From Plasmodiophora brassicae (taxonomy: Eukaryota; Endomyxa: Phytomyxea; Phytomyxea; Plasmodiophorida): DNA of 64,000 nucleotides. The stretch covers positions 372,001-436,000 of the forward strand of contig CP145423.1 of NCBI GenBank assembly GCA_036867785.1, in the 5' to 3' direction. The translations under genes were made by a program, and so were the position numbers. Shown here one piece after another: positions 62,020 through 64,000 of the stretch (its first letter is position 1; every line of letters begins with the position of its first letter). Below the pieces are notes generated by a model. The model saw nothing but the letters and a program-made list of their open reading frames with translations, had not been told where the DNA came from and made no database searches.

Positions 62020-62985
62020 TTAGGTCACCCGTTTCTTCATTTTGTATTGGGGATGTGATTGCGAACGTTCGCGCCCGTGCTGGAGGACCGCGTCGACGAC
62101 GAGGTCGGCGCCCTCGACCCAATATAATAGTTTGGCGTACCACGGGACATCGTGCAGGCCTCTGGAGATCGGGTACTCGTTCTGGATGATGACCCAGGTG
62201 AGGCCGTAGATGGCGGCCGTCATCAGCGACAGCATGAAGGCGAGTACGACGTCGACCGTGTAGTGCAGACGGGTGGCGACGAAGAAGACGACGCAGACGA
62301 GCAGGACGACGGTGCCGGTGACCTTGATGGACCAGTGGACGCGGTCGTGCGTGATCCACACGGCCCAGAGCGAGACGACGGTGGCGGTGTGCCCCGAGAA
62401 GATCATATCGGTGCAGGCGCCGTCCATCGACGCCACCATCCGCATCGCCGCGATAATCATCGACCCCCTCTGGATGTACCGCAGGTCGCATTTCGGGTCG
62501 GACGGCGGCAAACGGGTGCCCAACAGCGTCAACGTCCTCATGACGTACAGCGCGATCTGGAGAACCGAGAACCGTCTCACCAATCGCAAGCGGTCGGCCG
62601 GGTCAACCATGGCGGAGATCGCCGTCGTCATGGCCAGCAGCAGCCAGAGCGGGGCATCCGCGAAACTGACCGGCAGCTCGGTCGGCAGCGACGCGTGGCC
62701 CAGGTCGTGCAGCGGACGTCGATACGGCGTCTGCGTGTCCCGCGACTGTACATACGCGAGGAAGTCGGCGTCGGAATCGACCTGGACCAAGGCCATGACA
62801 AAGACGACAACGACGGTGACGGCGAACAGCGCCAGGGTGCGCAGGCTCCGCGATCTGATCGGGAGCGACGCCGTCGCGCGCAACGATTCGCGCGTCGTAC
62901 CGGGCGCCATGATCGCGCCTGCGAGCCCTGTGACGGCGGACGGCAGCGCCGCCTGAAACAATCGACGTCGTTTCAAAAACGACAT
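62020..62985 (-). CDS. Sphingomyelin-synthase-like (PAP2_C) membrane enzyme
   Basis: Taken from ATG 62983-62985 (MSFLKRRRLFQAALPSAVTG); the frame is open further upstream without ATG. Six helices with the lipid phosphotransferase signatures: CDLRYIQRGSMI, CTDMIFSGHTATVV (C..D..FSGHT) and THDRVHWSIK, then RLHYTVDVVLAFMLS (HYT.DV.VA). The two histidines and the aspartate form the catalytic triad in sphingomyelin synthases, which move a phospho head group from a phospholipid to ceramide. The exact head group (choline, ethanolamine or inositol) cannot be read from sequence. The C-terminus (SHPQYKMKKRVT) is basic. Confidence 0.82.
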   Translation of the reverse strand: MSFLKRRRLFQAALPSAVTGLAGAIMAPGTTRESLRATASLPIRSRSLRTLALFAVTVVVVFVMALVQVDSDADFLAYVQSRDTQTPYRRPLHDLGHASLPTELPVSFADAPLWLLLAMTTAISAMVDPADRLRLVRRFSVLQIALYVMRTLTLLGTRLPPSDPKCDLRYIQRGSMIIAAMRMVASMDGACTDMIFSGHTATVVSLWAVWITHDRVHWSIKVTGTVVLLVCVVFFVATRLHYTVDVVLAFMLSLMTAAIYGLTWVIIQNEYPISRGLHDVPWYAKLLYWVEGADLVVDAVLQHGRERSQSHPQYKMKKRVT

Positions 62986-63138
62986 CAATTTTCGGGGGCG
63001 CGCTACGATGGGATTGGACACGGTCACCACGCGCGCGCTGCGCAGTCGCCAGATCGGGACCCCGCGCAAGACTGATACAGCTCACAAGGTCGCGCGCACG
63101 TATGATCGTCATCGTCCCCCGTGACATTATTACGAACC

Positions 63139-64000
63139 TCATTCATGATGTACAATGCGTTCAACGCAGGCAGGGTGGGTGGAGTGGCAGACGAAGCCGA
63201 TGACGCAGAGGTCCTCGATGGCCTGGACGAATCGCGCCTTGACCTCGTCCGGGCTGCCGTGCTGCATGACCTTGAACTTGGAGAAGAGCTGGCCCATGTG
63301 GACGGTGATGGCGTGCGCCTCGCGGATGAACCCCCAGACGACGGCGATGTCGCTGTCGGGACATGCTCTGAACTTGGCGAGCGCGTTCCGCTCCAGGCTA
63401 CCTGGGAACAGCTACAGATAGCAACAGATCAGACGCCAATCGCGAGGGCAGCGTCACCCTGCCGGACCTGCTGAAATGCGGAGACGTCGTCGAAGAAGAA
63501 CCGGTTATGGAACTGCTTGCAGGCCTCAGGTATCGGTCGCAGTCGCTCAGCGATCATGTTCTTCAGCAGGCCGACGACGCGAACGGCCTCGCGTTTCACC
63601 GACTCCTGTTTCAGCAAGCTGCTGCCCAGCGACGACTGCGTCGTGAACAACCTCCTAATACAGAACGCACGTGTTAGAGGGTAGTGCCATTGAGAGGCAG
63701 ATGAGCACGCGCAACGCTGACTTTGACTGTCGCCCGAACTTCTGGGACATCCGGCCAACTAGATCGGCATCGGCTTGCCCGTCCGTGCCCGGGTTCTCCA
63801 CCCGGAACAGGACTTGCTGAAGTTGATCGGCCAGGTCGACTGTCTCCGGAGCGATCGCCAACAGCTCCGTCCAGGGCCTCACAATGGTCGTCAACCGCAG
63901 GGCCTTGTCGACCGATTCCACAGACTTGAAGAACGAGTCCAGAATAGGAGTGCTTGCCGACCCATTGGCAAGCTCGCCGTACAGGTCCAGGAGCAATGAC
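63139..64000 (-). CDS. ORC3: ORC3, C-terminal part (5' end beyond the right edge)
   Basis: Three exons visible. The edge exon reads LLLDLYGELANGSASTPILD and LADQLQQVLFRVENPGTDGQ. The next has SVKREAVRVVGLLKNMIAER and ACKQFHNRFFFDDVSAFQQ; after a 56-nt intron the last gives LFPGSLERNALAKFRACPDS, DIAVVWGFIREAHAITVHM and VKARFVQAIEDLCVIGFVC. The ending matches the ORC3 winged-helix region (PD...vvyrLylE.g..iN..dw...F and ARFi.Al.eL.flGfv). ORC3 is a core subunit of the replication origin recognition complex. The stop is at 63139. Upstream exons, including the AAA-like part, are outside the window. Confidence 0.8.

Noticed and set aside
60795-62189. Plus ORF of 464 codons opposite NRDE2
   Set aside because: Pure antisense shadow of a clear NRDE2 reading.

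Overview
The window is nuclear DNA of a GC-rich unicellular eukaryote. Most genes carry short GT-AG introns of about 46 to 62 nt, often with a CTAAC- or TTAAC-like branch point just upstream of the acceptor. Recognisable eukaryotic machinery includes ARL2, Gemin2, NRDE2, ORC3, a class 2 (ATP9/Neo1-type) P4-ATPase, SLC35B1, an ABCG half transporter, tandem FYVE fingers and a myosin. A PPR protein with a DYW RNA-editing domain sits among clearly non-plant genes, so a protist with organellar C-to-U editing is likely. I cannot place it to a phylum.

Layout. 1-514: start of a U-box-like gene leaving the window. 0.8-4.8 kb: tandem pair of PGAP4-like glycosyltransferases with chromodomain fossils between them. 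5.0-9.1 kb: small membrane protein, ARL2, an F-box/TMEM185 fusion and an EF-hand protein. 9.1-12.8 kb: gene-poor, with Ty3/gypsy-like fossils, palindromes and a degenerate tandem array. 12.8-27.5 kb: truncated receptor pseudogene, its intact seven-helix paralogue, tandem-FYVE protein, Skp1-like/ankyrin fusion, EGF-ABCG transporter, polytopic protein, EGF-deacetylase-like protein, proline-rich protein and a His/Asp-rich secreted protein. 27.5-32.7 kb: repeat island with LINE pieces, inverted gene copies, foldback repeats and a 28-nt piece of the 3' end of 18S rRNA. 32.9-64 kb: dense genes, namely a C2H2 protein, a giant myosin-armadillo-PH gene, the DYW-PPR gene, a bZIP factor, the P4-ATPase, Gemin2, SLC35B1, small secreted proteins, a PA-domain polytopic protein, NRDE2, a sphingomyelin-synthase-like enzyme and the 3' part of ORC3.

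The main result is the gene at 33580-44346 (minus). It looks like separate myosin and armadillo genes only because an apparent stop codon (TAA, 40980-40982) lies inside a 54-nt intron, at its branch point. Spliced, one protein of roughly 2,800 to 3,000 residues (my estimate) has a complete myosin motor, an IQ neck, a very long armadillo/HEAT-like tail and a C-terminal PH-like domain. I do not know a described myosin class of this form. Other unusual architectures are F-box + TMEM185, Skp1-like + ankyrin, and EGF + NodB-like. Ubiquitin-ligase-type domains (U-box, F-box, Skp1-like) recur. Exon joins were read by eye and need transcript support.
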